NCBI RefSeq assembly: GCF_030295425.1
Contig: NZ_AP027081.1
Coordinates: 2,649,001 to 2,713,000, forward strand
Length of the DNA: 64,000 bases
Reading direction: 5' to 3'
DNA from: Mesoterricola sediminis
GTDB taxonomy: Bacteria > Acidobacteriota > Holophagae > Holophagales > Holophagaceae
Within the stretch, counting starts at the first letter, position 1. Each line of letters starts with the position of its first letter. The notes beneath the pieces were generated by a model, which was given only the letters and a program-made list of their open reading frames with translations, made no database searches and had not been told where the DNA came from. The translations under genes and the position numbers were made by a program. Below, in pieces: positions 49,323 through 57,132 of this stretch.

Positions 49323-51107
49323 TCAGTCCGGCTCGGCCCCCGAACGCAGCAGGACGGGCATCGCCGCCAGCGTGCGGCGGACCCGTCCCCGCTGGGCGGG
49401 GGTGGGCTGGACCGGTTCCCAGCCGCCCGCCCTCTGCCCTTCCCAGGCCGTTCCCTCGCCCTTGACCCAGCGCCAGGTGGCCTGGGTACCGTCCCCCTCC
49501 TCCCACACCAGGCCCACGGTGCGGGGCCTCCGGACGCGGATCTCCCCCTGGTTGTCGGCCACCACCTGGCGCGGATAGGCCTTCAGCGGACGCAGGAGGC
49601 TGGCGCCCAGGTGGCCCGGGTCCGGATCCCCCAGGGCGTCCGCCAGGGTGGGCATCAGGTCCAGGTTGCTGGTGAGGCGGGTCCGGTTCGCCGCCAGCGC
49701 TTCCCGGGCCGCCCGTGGAAAGGCCCGGGGCAGCCGCATCCACAGGGGCACCTGCAGGGTGGCGGGCCGCAGATCCTCCTGGCGGGCGATCGCCGGCCCG
49801 TCGAAATTCTCACCGTGATCGGAGGTGGAGATGACCCAGGTGTCCTCCAGGTGCCCCGCCTCCTCCAGGCTCCGCAGGACCTCCTCCTGCAGGTGGTCCA
49901 GGTAGGCGATGGCGTTCCAGTACCGGGCCAGGGACGCCCGCCGGAGCGGAAGCACGGACGGGCGCAGGCGCGCCACGTCGTCGGCGGTCCAGGGCGTGAA
50001 ACCGGGCACCTGCAGGTAGGGCGCGTGGGTGGCGTTGAAGTGGAGCACCGTGAGGGTGGGCCGGCCCTGGGTGCTCCGCAGCCAGTCCCGGAACCAGGGC
50101 AGGAGGTTGCCGTCCAGACAGCCCAGGTCGTTGACCAGGGGCAAGGGCTCCCGGTCCGCCGCGCGCCATTGATCCAGCCCGTCCACCAGGAGGAGGTCCG
50201 CCAGGTCCCCATCCTCCATGCGCTGGACGGAGAAGAAGGCGGTCGCCATGCCGTGGGCCCGGCCCCGGTGCCAGGGGAGCGGCGCCTGGTAGAACCCCTC
50301 CATGGGCTCGGCCGAGGCGACCCCCGTGAAGAGGGAGGGCAGGCACAGGTCCGTCATGGACGCCGAGGCGTAGGCCCTGGGGAAGGCCAGGATCTCCCCG
50401 CGGTCCAGGCGGGCCTTGAGGGCCGGGCGCAGCATGGGGTCCAGGCCGTCGGCGTTGAGGCTTTCGTTCACGATGAAGAGGATGTTGAAGGGTGGCGGCG
50501 GGCCCTGGGGCGCAGACGGACGGGTGAGCGTCATGGCCCGCACGAAGCCGCTGGCCCGCGCCCGTCGGGGGCTGAATTCCACCAGCGTCCTCAGGGCCAT
50601 CACATCGGGGGCCATGCCGCGCCCGGTGGCGTCCACCCGCTGGAACCCCAGGAGGAGCCCGATGGCCAGGACCAGCCCCACCCCCTTCCAGAGCCGGGAC
50701 CGGGGGGCGCCCGGAACCCCCCGGGCCACCCAGGCCACCCCGCCCGCCCCCAGGAGGACCGCCGGAAGGAGCCAGGGCCCGACGCGGTCCCGGGCCAGCA
50801 CCCAGGCGTAATCCGGCCGATTGGCCATGAATTCCAGGGTGCCGGCGTTCGGATACGCGCCCAGGAACACCCGGTAGACCCCGGACAGGAGGGTCCAGGC
50901 CGAAAGGCAGGCCAGGAAGAACAGCAGCCAGCCCCGCCGGGACGCCAACGGCTGGAGGAGCCAGGGATGGTAGAAGGCCAGGGCGAAGAGCGGCGTCCAC
51001 AGGAGCGGGGGCGCCAGGGTGGCCCAGGCCACGTCCCCCACGGCGAGGATCACCGTCACGTGGACGGCCAGGTGCAGCAGGATCCATCGGTTGAGCAGGG
51101 AGCGCAT
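49323..51107 (-). CDS. Membrane-bound sulfatase-fold enzyme (phosphoethanolamine transferase/LtaS-like)
   Basis: A 594-residue protein with about five N-terminal helices and a large periplasmic alkaline-phosphatase-fold domain. NILFIVNESLNADGLDP carries the first metal ligand, ASASMTDLCLP the likely Thr nucleophile (near residue 250), LHFNATHAPYL a His, and STSDHGEN the late Asp-His pair. This set fits enzymes that move phosphoethanolamine or phosphoglycerol to lipid A or surface glycans. I chose ATG 51107, directly before the first helix; a GTG at 51173 would add 22 residues. It is convergent with the rhodanese gene. Confidence 0.85.
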   Translation of the reverse strand: MRSLLNRWILLHLAVHVTVILAVGDVAWATLAPPLLWTPLFALAFYHPWLLQPLASRRGWLLFFLACLSAWTLLSGVYRVFLGAYPNAGTLEFMANRPDYAWVLARDRVGPWLLPAVLLGAGGVAWVARGVPGAPRSRLWKGVGLVLAIGLLLGFQRVDATGRGMAPDVMALRTLVEFSPRRARASGFVRAMTLTRPSAPQGPPPPFNILFIVNESLNADGLDPMLRPALKARLDRGEILAFPRAYASASMTDLCLPSLFTGVASAEPMEGFYQAPLPWHRGRAHGMATAFFSVQRMEDGDLADLLLVDGLDQWRAADREPLPLVNDLGCLDGNLLPWFRDWLRSTQGRPTLTVLHFNATHAPYLQVPGFTPWTADDVARLRPSVLPLRRASLARYWNAIAYLDHLQEEVLRSLEEAGHLEDTWVISTSDHGENFDGPAIARQEDLRPATLQVPLWMRLPRAFPRAAREALAANRTRLTSNLDLMPTLADALGDPDPGHLGASLLRPLKAYPRQVVADNQGEIRVRRPRTVGLVWEEGDGTQATWRWVKGEGTAWEGQRAGGWEPVQPTPAQRGRVRRTLAAMPVLLRSGAEPD

Positions 51108-51280
51108 CCGGGGCTTCCGGTCGGAACGAAGGGAGGTCCGCGCAGGCCGGGGGCTGGGGATGCCGGAAGGCACGCCGGAACGGAGGGGTGTATGAGCAAT
51201 TTATGCTGCCTCCCGCCCCTGTCAACGGCCCCGGGACCTGCCCGCCCGGAGGGCGCCTGGACAGGGGATGTCGCCGAACA

Positions 51281-51292
51281 TATGATTGTATG
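51281..51292 (+). promoter_or_regulatory. Operator-like TATGATTGTATG before second ArsR gene
   Basis: Partial match to the operator core before the first ArsR gene (TATAGTTGTATA), 17 bp before the start codon and centred about 24 bp from it, as in the first. GAACATATG overlapping it also matches the site before the NifX-like gene. Confidence 0.5.
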
Positions 51293-51309
51293 CGCGTAAC
51301 GGAGATTGA

Positions 51310-51645
51310 ATGCCCCCCCACAAGGCCATGACCGACCCCATGATCGAAGAGGTGAGCCGCCTCTTCCTGGCCCTGGGGGACCCGTCCCGCCTGAAGATCC
51401 TCCGCTGCCTCCTGGAGAACGGCGAACCCATGAGCCAGGGCGCCATCGCCGAGTGCACCGGCCTGTCCCAGGCCAACGCGAGCAAGCACCTGGCCTTCCT
51501 CGTCCGGGTGGGCCTGGCCAGCCGCGAACCCCAGGGCAACGCCGTCTTCTTCTCCCCCGTCATGCCCCTGGTGGGCGACGTGTGCGACCTGGTCTGCGGC
51601 CACGTCCACGAGCGGGTGAAGGCCGCCTACCAGGCGCTGAACTAG
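51310..51645 (+). CDS. Second ArsR-family regulator, stop codon at IS junction
   Basis: A 111-residue paralogue of the repressor at 42169: LFLALGDPSRLKILRCLLE, then GLSQANASKHLAFLVRVGL, and CDLVCGHVHERV (C92, C96) near the end; C33 and C49 are additional. GGAG is 5 bases before ATG 51310. The stop TAG lies in the CTAG target of the adjacent IS5-family element. The natural downstream gene, if any, is displaced by three mobile elements, so the regulator is now an orphan. The likely targets are its own promoter and the first ArsR operon. Confidence 0.88.
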   Translation: MPPHKAMTDPMIEEVSRLFLALGDPSRLKILRCLLENGEPMSQGAIAECTGLSQANASKHLAFLVRVGLASREPQGNAVFFSPVMPLVGDVCDLVCGHVHERVKAAYQALN

Positions 51646-51733
51646 GCTGTGTTCGGAATCTATAGATTAGATAAATAGTTAACTTGTACTCATACGTAAA
51701 GGCTCGTACACCACGAATTTTCCTGGGGTAACG

Positions 51734-52488
51734 ATGCCGAGAAGTTTCCTGACCGATGCCATGCGGGCAAAGCTTGAACCGCTCCTTCCGCCAGAGCGTG
51801 GAGGGATGGGGCGATCCCGTCACCCCAACCGTCCCATGGTGGAGGCGATCCTGTGGAGGCACAGGACTGGGGCGCCGTGGAGGGACCTGCCGGAGGAATT
51901 TGGACCTTGGACAAGCGTGTACACGCGATTTGAGGCCTGGACCAAGCGCGGCGTGTGGCAAAGGATCCTGGAGTTCCTGCGCAAGGAAGCCGACCTGGAG
52001 TGGGTCATGCCGGATGGCACCATCATTCGCGCTCATCAACCTTCAGCAGGCAAAAGGGGGGGCTCTGGAACCAGGCGCTCGGACGATCTCGGGGTGGATG
52101 CTCGACCAAGATCCATTTGATCTGCGATGCCCACGGTAATCCTTTGGATTTCCTGGTCACTCCGGGGCAAGCCCATGAAAGCCGGTCTGCTGAAGGATTG
52201 CTGTGCGGTTGGCAGGCAGAGTACGTGTTCGGAGATCGGGCCTACGATGGGAACCCGGTAAGGAAGGCGATCGAGGCCATGGGTGCGACAGCCGTCATCC
52301 CACCTCATCCCCGGCGCAAGAATCCGGCGGCCTGGGACTCACACCTATACAAGGCCCGCCATGCCATCGAGCATGGGTTCGCCAAGCTCAAACAGTTCAG
52401 GGCGCTGGCCACCAGGTTCGACAAAACGGCGCGAAGTTTCTCAGCCCAGGTGGCTTTGGCCTGCATCGTGATCTGGCTGAGGCTATGA
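51734..52488 (+). CDS. IS5-family transposase, copy 2 (orfAB by -1 frameshift)
   Basis: OrfA (51734-52120) and orfB in the -1 frame to 52488, nearly identical to copy 1 (a few substitutions, for example AMRAKL versus AMWAKL). Catalytic residues are as in copy 1: VMPDGTIIRAH, VFGDRAYDGN, and AIEHGFAKLKQFR. The A4G7 run at about 52050-52061 is kept. Near-identity of the two copies means transposition was recent or copies are being homogenised. Confidence 0.9.
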
Positions 52489-52521
52489 GCGGAGGGTGAC
52501 AAGCGTTCCGGATCCTCATTG

Positions 52522-52574
52522 ATCCTATGAAACGCGGAGGCGCGGAGGATCTCGCAGAGGGTCGCGGAGGAAAG
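52522..52574. repeat. GxxExxY cassette left inverted repeat, copy 2
   Basis: Starts ATCCTATGAAACGCGGAGGC. Pairs with 53047-53099 over about 50 bp with a few changes. Confidence 0.82.
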
Positions 52575-52624
52575 CGCTCCTGGAACCTGCCACCTCCCAA
52601 TGACACGTCCCAACGGGAGGCGTG

Positions 52625-53044
52625 ATGGGAAGGCATTGGGGAGAGGTCGACGGGGAGGATCATCCGCACAAGGAGATCACCCAGGCCATCATCGGGGAGG
52701 CCATCGAGATCCAGAAGGCTCTGGGGCACGGACTCCTGGAAGATCCCTACAAGGTCTGTCTGGCGCACTCCCTGAGACTGGCCGGCCATAAGGTGAAGCG
52801 GGAGGTTTTCCTGGATATCGAGTGGAGGGGGCTTGTGGTTGAGCGGGCCTACCGGCTGGATTTGCTGGTTGACGACCTCGTGGTCGTGGAGGCTAAGGCG
52901 GTCGAGAAACTGATGGATGCCCACTTCGCGCAACTGAAAACCCAGCTGCGTTTCAGCGGAATGGAGGTCGGCCTGCTCCTCAATTTCCGTCAGTGGCCTT
53001 TCACAGACGGTGGAATCAAGCGGGTGATACATACAAGGGCTTGA
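52625..53044 (+). CDS. GxxExxY protein (predicted PD-(D/E)XK-like)
   Basis: A 139-residue protein. GHGLLEDPYKVCL gives the name motif (G36, E39, Y42), followed by the nuclease-like core: RLDLLVDDLVVVEAKA with D79, E89 and K91. The GxxExxY family is widespread but has no settled function. ATG 52625 has GGGAGG 4 bases upstream. It is intact here, between two ~52-bp inverted repeats inside the IS5-family element. In the copy at 30.2 kb the gene is deleted on both sides of its core. No partner gene lies within the cassette. Confidence 0.88.
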   Translation: MGRHWGEVDGEDHPHKEITQAIIGEAIEIQKALGHGLLEDPYKVCLAHSLRLAGHKVKREVFLDIEWRGLVVERAYRLDLLVDDLVVVEAKAVEKLMDAHFAQLKTQLRFSGMEVGLLLNFRQWPFTDGGIKRVIHTRA

Positions 53045-53046
53045 TC

Positions 53047-53099
53047 CTTTCTCCGCGAGCCTCAGCGAGATCCGCCGCGCCTCCGCGTTCCAATAGGAT
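53047..53099. repeat. GxxExxY cassette right inverted repeat, copy 2
   Basis: Inverse of 52522-52574, starting just after the GxxExxY stop codon. It contains the CGCGGAGG-type blocks in reverse and ends CAATAGGAT. Confidence 0.82.
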
Positions 53100-53216
53100 G
53101 CTGCGAATGCGCGGCGCCATCAGGCACTGCAGCACAGACTCACTATTCCAGCTCCTCCATGCTCCGGCACGGATGGGTATTAGCCATTACTATCCTAGAT
53201 TACGAACACACCCTAG

Positions 53217-54737
53217 GGCCAATACTGTCGGTACAAGCCTTGCCAAGACGCCTCGGTAGCCTATAGTTGCAAGAAGAGGCGACCATGGCGAGGACTGCGG
53301 CGACGCTCCCGGCAGGGAGTCGGATCACCGATTACATGAGCTTGGGGGTAGTGGCAAAGACCTTCCCCCGAACCCACGTTGACGATGTTTTAAAACGCAC
53401 AGGCAGGACCAGTGCGCGGCAACGGGACCTCCCCGCCCATGTCGTCGTCTACTACGTGATCGCTCTCGCGTTATTCATGCAGGCTTCCTACGGTGAGGTG
53501 CTGAGGTGCCTGCTGGAAGGCGTCCAATGGTTGATGGACAAGGCTGTCGAGCCGAAGGTCTCCCACAAATCCAGCATTTCCCAGGCCCGAATTCGGCTTG
53601 GTTGGGAACCGATGAAGGTGCTTCACGACGAGATCGTCAAGCCTATCGCGACGCCTCAGACACGGGGTGCCTGGTTTCGAAACTGGCGGCTGGTGAGCAT
53701 TGACGGAAGCACCCTTGATGTTCCAGATGAGGCTGAGAACGAGGCAGCCTTCGGATCCATAGAGTCATCACGAGGCAAAGTCGCATTCCCGAAGGTCCGG
53801 TTTGTTTGCCTCTGCGAGCTTGGGACCCATGTGATGTTCGGGAGCTGCGTAGATTCCTATGAGGTCGGAGAGGTTGCCTTGGCGGAGGACGTGTTACCCC
53901 TGCTCGAACCAGGGATGCTCTGCCTGGCCGATCGCGGATTCAATTGCTTCAAGCTATGGAAGTTGGCCCAAGGAACCGGGGCTGATCTCCTTTGGCGCCT
54001 GCGTAAGGACATGAACCTGCCCAGGGAGAAGCAACTGCAGGATGGAAGCTACCTGAGCACCTTCTACGAGTATTGGTATGACCGGAAGAAGTCCACGAAT
54101 GGAATTCGGGTCCGCGTTGTGGAATACACCCTGGAGGGGATGGAGGGAGCGGAACCGATCTACCGCCTGGCGACTACCATCCTCGATCCAGAGAAAGCCC
54201 CAGCCAGGGAATTGGCTGCCCTCTATCACGAGCGATGGGAGATCGAGAGTGCGTTCGATGAATTGAAGACCCATCTCCGGGGTCGCCAGGTAACCCTTCG
54301 AAGCAAGACGCCTGACCTGGTCAGACAGGAGTTCTACGGGATGATGATGGCCCACTTTTCCATCCGCGGCCTGATGCATGAAGCGGCCCTGAAGGGGGAT
54401 GTCGATCCCGATCGCTTATCGTTCCTGCACGCAGTTCGGGTGATTCGCCGCAAGCTGACGCGTTTCGCGTCTCTCCCCCCCTCGGGAGAGGCCAGCATTC
54501 CATCAGAGCGTCCTGTCTGAGCTGCTGAGCGAACCTGCAGGCTGTAGCCGCGACCGGATGAATCCCAGGGCCATCAAGAGGAAAATGAGCAACTGGCCGA
54601 CCCGACTAAGAAGTCGAGCCGGGACGAGGCGAGTCGAATTCGAAATCGAGGTCCTGGAGACACCTCAGCCCCGGCACCGGAACCCCAAAGGGCATCGCCG
54701 GCGGCCTCGATGATTCATTGTACCGACAGTATTGACC
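53217..54737 (+). mobile_element. IS4-type insertion sequence
   Basis: The ends GGCCAATACTGTCGGTACAA (53217) and TTGTACCGACAGTATTGACC (54718-54737) are inverted with one change in 20. CTAG lies just outside each end (53213-53216 and 54738-54741). It could belong to the repeat or be a short target duplication; the left CTAG is shared with the adjacent IS5-family element. One transposase gene. About 215 bp after its stop is non-coding. Confidence 0.88.
53285..54520 (+). CDS. IS4-family transposase
   Basis: A 411-residue DDE transposase. First Asp in LVSIDGSTLDVPD near residue 145; second in LCLADRGFNCF near 218; and the YREK-like Glu block LYHERWEIESAFDELKTHL near 318, which is diagnostic of IS4. 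I chose ATG 53285 because GAGG lies about 6 bases upstream. Full length with no shifts, so probably active. Confidence 0.93.
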   Translation: MARTAATLPAGSRITDYMSLGVVAKTFPRTHVDDVLKRTGRTSARQRDLPAHVVVYYVIALALFMQASYGEVLRCLLEGVQWLMDKAVEPKVSHKSSISQARIRLGWEPMKVLHDEIVKPIATPQTRGAWFRNWRLVSIDGSTLDVPDEAENEAAFGSIESSRGKVAFPKVRFVCLCELGTHVMFGSCVDSYEVGEVALAEDVLPLLEPGMLCLADRGFNCFKLWKLAQGTGADLLWRLRKDMNLPREKQLQDGSYLSTFYEYWYDRKKSTNGIRVRVVEYTLEGMEGAEPIYRLATTILDPEKAPARELAALYHERWEIESAFDELKTHLRGRQVTLRSKTPDLVRQEFYGMMMAHFSIRGLMHEAALKGDVDPDRLSFLHAVRVIRRKLTRFASLPPSGEASIPSERPV

Positions 54738-54743
54738 CTAGGG

Positions 54744-55343
54744 CAGGTGGATCGAATCACCGGAACGATCGTGTCCCTTCCTTCGTGACGGCAAGGGTAA
54801 GTAAAGACCCCGTACGCCGAGTGCACCGAGACCCCGAGCCACGCGGAGTCAGCTTCGCGGTGTGGAAAATCAGGAAGGCCAACGGGCTCACGCCTCATTC
54901 CAGGCCTGGGACCGGACTCGGCCCGGGCTGCCCCTGAACCAGGGCCGCTGCGGAACGATGACCCAGGACTCCAAGCGGCATGGCACCCCCCCCCGGAGTG
55001 GCTGACGTTCCTCAAGCCGATCTGGCGGCTGAGCCCAGGCCCGTCCAAGGCTGGGGGCGCAGGGCACCCACAGGCTTGCATGCGGAAGGCCCGGAGCCCC
55101 CAGCCGAGCGATGCGCAGCATCGCGGCCCGCGCCAGCGGGCCAGGGCCTGGGCGGAGTGGGGCGGCGCGGTGGATCGCGAAGCTGGCTCAGCGTGACTCA
55201 GAGTCTCGGCGCACTCGGCGTACGGGATCTTGACTTACCCTTGCCGTTACGGAGGAACGGGACACGATCGTTCCGGTGACTCGATCGTTCCGGTGACTCG
55301 ATCGTTCCGGTGACACGATCGTTCCGGTGACTCGATCCACCTG
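54744..55343. repeat. 600-bp element with ~120-bp imperfect inverted ends
   Basis: The tips CAGGTGGATCGA (54744) and TCGATCCACCTG (55332-55343) are inverted. Complementarity then extends with gaps for about 120 bp (left to about 54865, right from about 55175), including ACCGGAACGATCG, AAGGGTAAGT and GTACGCCGAGTGC blocks. The right end has four tandem 17-bp copies of the ACCGGAACGATCG motif; the left has one. The ~310-bp centre has no gene I can support. This resembles the remains of an insertion sequence with multi-repeat ends (IS21-like style) or a MITE, but is not assignable. Confidence 0.65.
55265..55332. repeat. Four tandem copies of a 17-bp unit
   Basis: The unit CGATCGTTCCGGTGACT is repeated at 55265, 55282, 55299 (ending ACA instead of ACT) and 55316. 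No spacers, so not CRISPR. Each copy matches the single inverted motif at 54756-54770. Confidence 0.9.
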
Positions 55344-55358
55344 CGCGAGGGAGCCCGG

Positions 55359-56210
55359 CTAGCCCGCGGCGGCCAGGAGGCGGCGCAGGTAGGGCACCTG
55401 GGCCTCGGCGGCGCGGCGGCCCTCCTCGATGACGTAGGGGATCTTCGCGGTGTCGAAGAGGTGGACCCGCTTCTCGAACTCCGGCGCCACGAGGATGATC
55501 TCGGCGTGGTGGCTGAGGCTGTGCATGGCGAAGCGGGAGCGGAGCAGGTTGTTGGTCATGATGCTGCTCAGCTGGAAGGAGAAGCGCCCGAGGGCGTCGA
55601 ACCGGCGCTGGTAGGGACTCTCGAAGCCCATGGCGACGATGACCCCGGCGCCCTCCCGGATGGCCACGTTCACCGGCAGGGGATCCGACATGAAGCCGTC
55701 GATGAGCATCCGCTCCCCGACGCGGTGGGGCTTGAAGATGTAGGGCAGCGAGATGCTGGCGCGGATGGCGTCCACCACGCTCCCCGAATCCAGCACCGCC
55801 TGCTCCCCGTTGGCCAGGTCCGTGGCGGTGATGTAGAGGGGGATGCCCGCGTCCTCGATGCGCATGTCCCCGAAGGCCTCCCGCAGCCGCTGGAGGATCA
55901 GGGCGTCCTTGCGCAGGCCGAAGGCCTGGCCCCGCCCGAAGAGGCCCCCGAACAGGGCGCGCAGGAGGGCGTAGGGATCGCGCTGGCTGGTGACCTCCCG
56001 GGTCCACAGCCGGGCCGTCATGGCGGCGGACTCGTCGGCCCCCCGCCCTGCGGCGATCAGCGACGCGTAAATGGCCCCGGCCGAACAACCGACCACCATG
56101 TCCACCCCGATGCCCTCCCGGGCCAGCACTTCCTGCAGGCCAAGGGAGGCGGCGCACTTCACGCTGCCCGCCCCGATGACGAGGGCCACCTTCCGGCGCC
56201 CGGCCGTCAC
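55359..56210 (-). CDS. Patatin-like phospholipase
   Basis: A 283-residue cytosolic or membrane-associated lipid hydrolase with a Ser-Asp dyad: S43 in GCSAGAIYAS and Asp in LIDGFMSDPLPV near residue 170. The usual oxyanion-hole loop GGGxRG near the N-terminus is altered to GAGSVKCAAS, which may reduce or change activity. Overall order (RssA-type) and length are normal. The start overlaps the STAS gene stop (ATGA), so the two are co-translated. The target lipid is unknown; a role in signalling through the STAS partner is possible. Confidence 0.88.
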   Translation of the reverse strand: MTAGRRKVALVIGAGSVKCAASLGLQEVLAREGIGVDMVVGCSAGAIYASLIAAGRGADESAAMTARLWTREVTSQRDPYALLRALFGGLFGRGQAFGLRKDALILQRLREAFGDMRIEDAGIPLYITATDLANGEQAVLDSGSVVDAIRASISLPYIFKPHRVGERMLIDGFMSDPLPVNVAIREGAGVIVAMGFESPYQRRFDALGRFSFQLSSIMTNNLLRSRFAMHSLSHHAEIILVAPEFEKRVHLFDTAKIPYVIEEGRRAAEAQVPYLRRLLAAAG

Positions 56211-56635
56211 TGGGCGGTCCCGTAGCTGGCCGCGGCGCCGGCGGCGTCCGGAAAGAGCTTCATGAAGGAGGTGAACCCGCTCATCTCCAGCACCCGCCTC
56301 ACCCGGGGCTGGACCCCCGCGAGGCGCACATCGCCCCCGTGGCGGCGGGCCTCCTTCACCAGGAGGAGCATGGCGCCCAGGCCGGCGCTGCTGGTGTAGG
56401 CCACGCCCGTGAGGTCCAGGACGAGGTTCACCTGGCCCTCCCGGATCCGGGCCTCCAGGGCCGTCTCCAGGGCCTCCGCGGTCAGGGCGTCCAGACTGCC
56501 CGCCACCACGGCCACGGTGACGGCACCCCCCTCCTGGATCGCCACCTCCAGGGCCGCGTCCGCGGCGGGGCCTGGCTGCCCGAAGGGGGCGCGGCCGAGG
56601 GCGCCCTGCACGTACGGCGATTCAGAATCTTTCAT
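56207..56635 (-). CDS. STAS-domain protein (anti-sigma-factor antagonist type)
   Basis: A 142-residue protein. The STAS domain (about 35-135) has VAVVAGSLDALTAEALE, VNLVLDLTGVAYTSSAGLGAML with S82/S83 where SpoIIAA-type proteins are phosphorylated, and VRLAGVQPRVRRVLEMSGF. The first 30 residues are an unstructured extension. Such proteins bind serine-kinase anti-sigma factors; none is in the window. A 7-bp perfect hairpin (56637-56656) sits directly before the start codon and could hide the ribosome site. Confidence 0.88.
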   Translation of the reverse strand: MKDSESPYVQGALGRAPFGQPGPAADAALEVAIQEGGAVTVAVVAGSLDALTAEALETALEARIREGQVNLVLDLTGVAYTSSAGLGAMLLLVKEARRHGGDVRLAGVQPRVRRVLEMSGFTSFMKLFPDAAGAAASYGTAQ

Positions 56636-56636
56636 G

Positions 56637-56656
56637 GCCCACCCTGAAAGGTGGGC
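56637..56656 (-). promoter_or_regulatory. Hairpin at the STAS ribosome-binding region
   Basis: GCCCACC-loop-GGTGGGC (6-base loop) ends one base before the ATG of the STAS gene, so the GGTGGG that might bind ribosomes is paired. Possible translational control; may be chance. Confidence 0.4.
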
Positions 56657-56664
56657 TCATTCTT

Positions 56665-56679
56665 GATTGAATCTCAATC
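56665..56679. promoter_or_regulatory. Inverted repeat GATTGA-ATC-TCAATC (operator candidate)
   Basis: Perfect 6-base arms between the Rrf2 gene and the STAS gene, about 30 bp before the latter's start, in an AT-rich patch. It may be the Rrf2 binding site controlling STAS-patatin. Confidence 0.5.
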
Positions 56680-56682
56680 TTG

Positions 56683-57129
56683 TCAAGCGCCCATTTGCAC
56701 GGCCGCCTCCTGCAGGGGAGCGGCTGCCAGGATCGGGCCCAGGTCGGCCACGGTCAGGCGCTCAAGCTCGGCCACCAGCTTGTCCCGCAGGTCGCGGCAG
56801 CAGGCTTCGGCCGGACAACCTGCGCGGCCGGTGCACGTCCCGACGCCCAGGAGACAGGCGTGGCGCCACCCCGTTCCGTCCAGGGCGTCCACGATGGCCG
56901 CCAGGGGCAGCCCGGTGGGGGCCACCCGCAGCCGGAAGCCGCCGTTCCGGCCCCGGAGGGAATCGACGACGCCGGCCTTCTGCAGGGCCTGGAGCACCTT
57001 GGCCAGGAAGGGGCCCGGCGCGGCGGTCCGTTCAGAGAGGATCTCCACCCGCACCCAGCCCTCCCCCGGACCGCGGAGGTGCCCAAGGGTGCGGAACGCG
57101 TAGAAAACGGAAAGCGAGAAGATGGGCAT
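56683..57129 (-). CDS. Rrf2-family transcription regulator
   Basis: A 148-residue winged-helix protein. SVFYAFRTLGHL and LSERTAAPGPFLAKVLQALQKAGVVDSLRGRNGGFRL match Rrf2, including the RNGGF wing. The C-terminal half has five cysteines (C92, C99, C105, C110, C111), enough to hold an iron-sulfur cluster as IscR and NsrR do, though spacing differs. It likely senses redox state, NO or sulfur compounds. It lies 3 bp after the TorD-like gene, so it is probably the last gene of the respiratory operon. Confidence 0.88.
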   Translation of the reverse strand: MPIFSLSVFYAFRTLGHLRGPGEGWVRVEILSERTAAPGPFLAKVLQALQKAGVVDSLRGRNGGFRLRVAPTGLPLAAIVDALDGTGWRHACLLGVGTCTGRAGCPAEACCRDLRDKLVAELERLTVADLGPILAAAPLQEAAVQMGA

Positions 57130-57132
57130 GGG

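Larger units (their letters stand above)
51646..53212 (+). mobile_element. IS5-family element, copy 2, carrying an intact GxxExxY gene
   Basis: The ends GCTGTGTTCGGAATCTA (51646) and TAGATTACGAACACACC (53196-53212) are the same as in copy 1. CTAG flanks both sides (51642-51645, 53213-53216). Inside: transposase orfA/orfB (51734-52488), a 52-bp inverted repeat, an intact GxxExxY gene (52625-53044), and the inverse repeat. The passenger gene and its repeats lie wholly within the insertion-sequence ends. The element sits between the second ArsR gene and an IS4-type element, at the latter's end. Confidence 0.93.

Noticed and set aside
54521-54709. Extra gene after the IS4-type transposase
   Set aside because: Non-coding tail of the element; no frame of useful length with a ribosome site.
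55265-55332. CRISPR array
   Set aside because: The 17-bp units are directly tandem with no spacers, and no cas gene is in the window.
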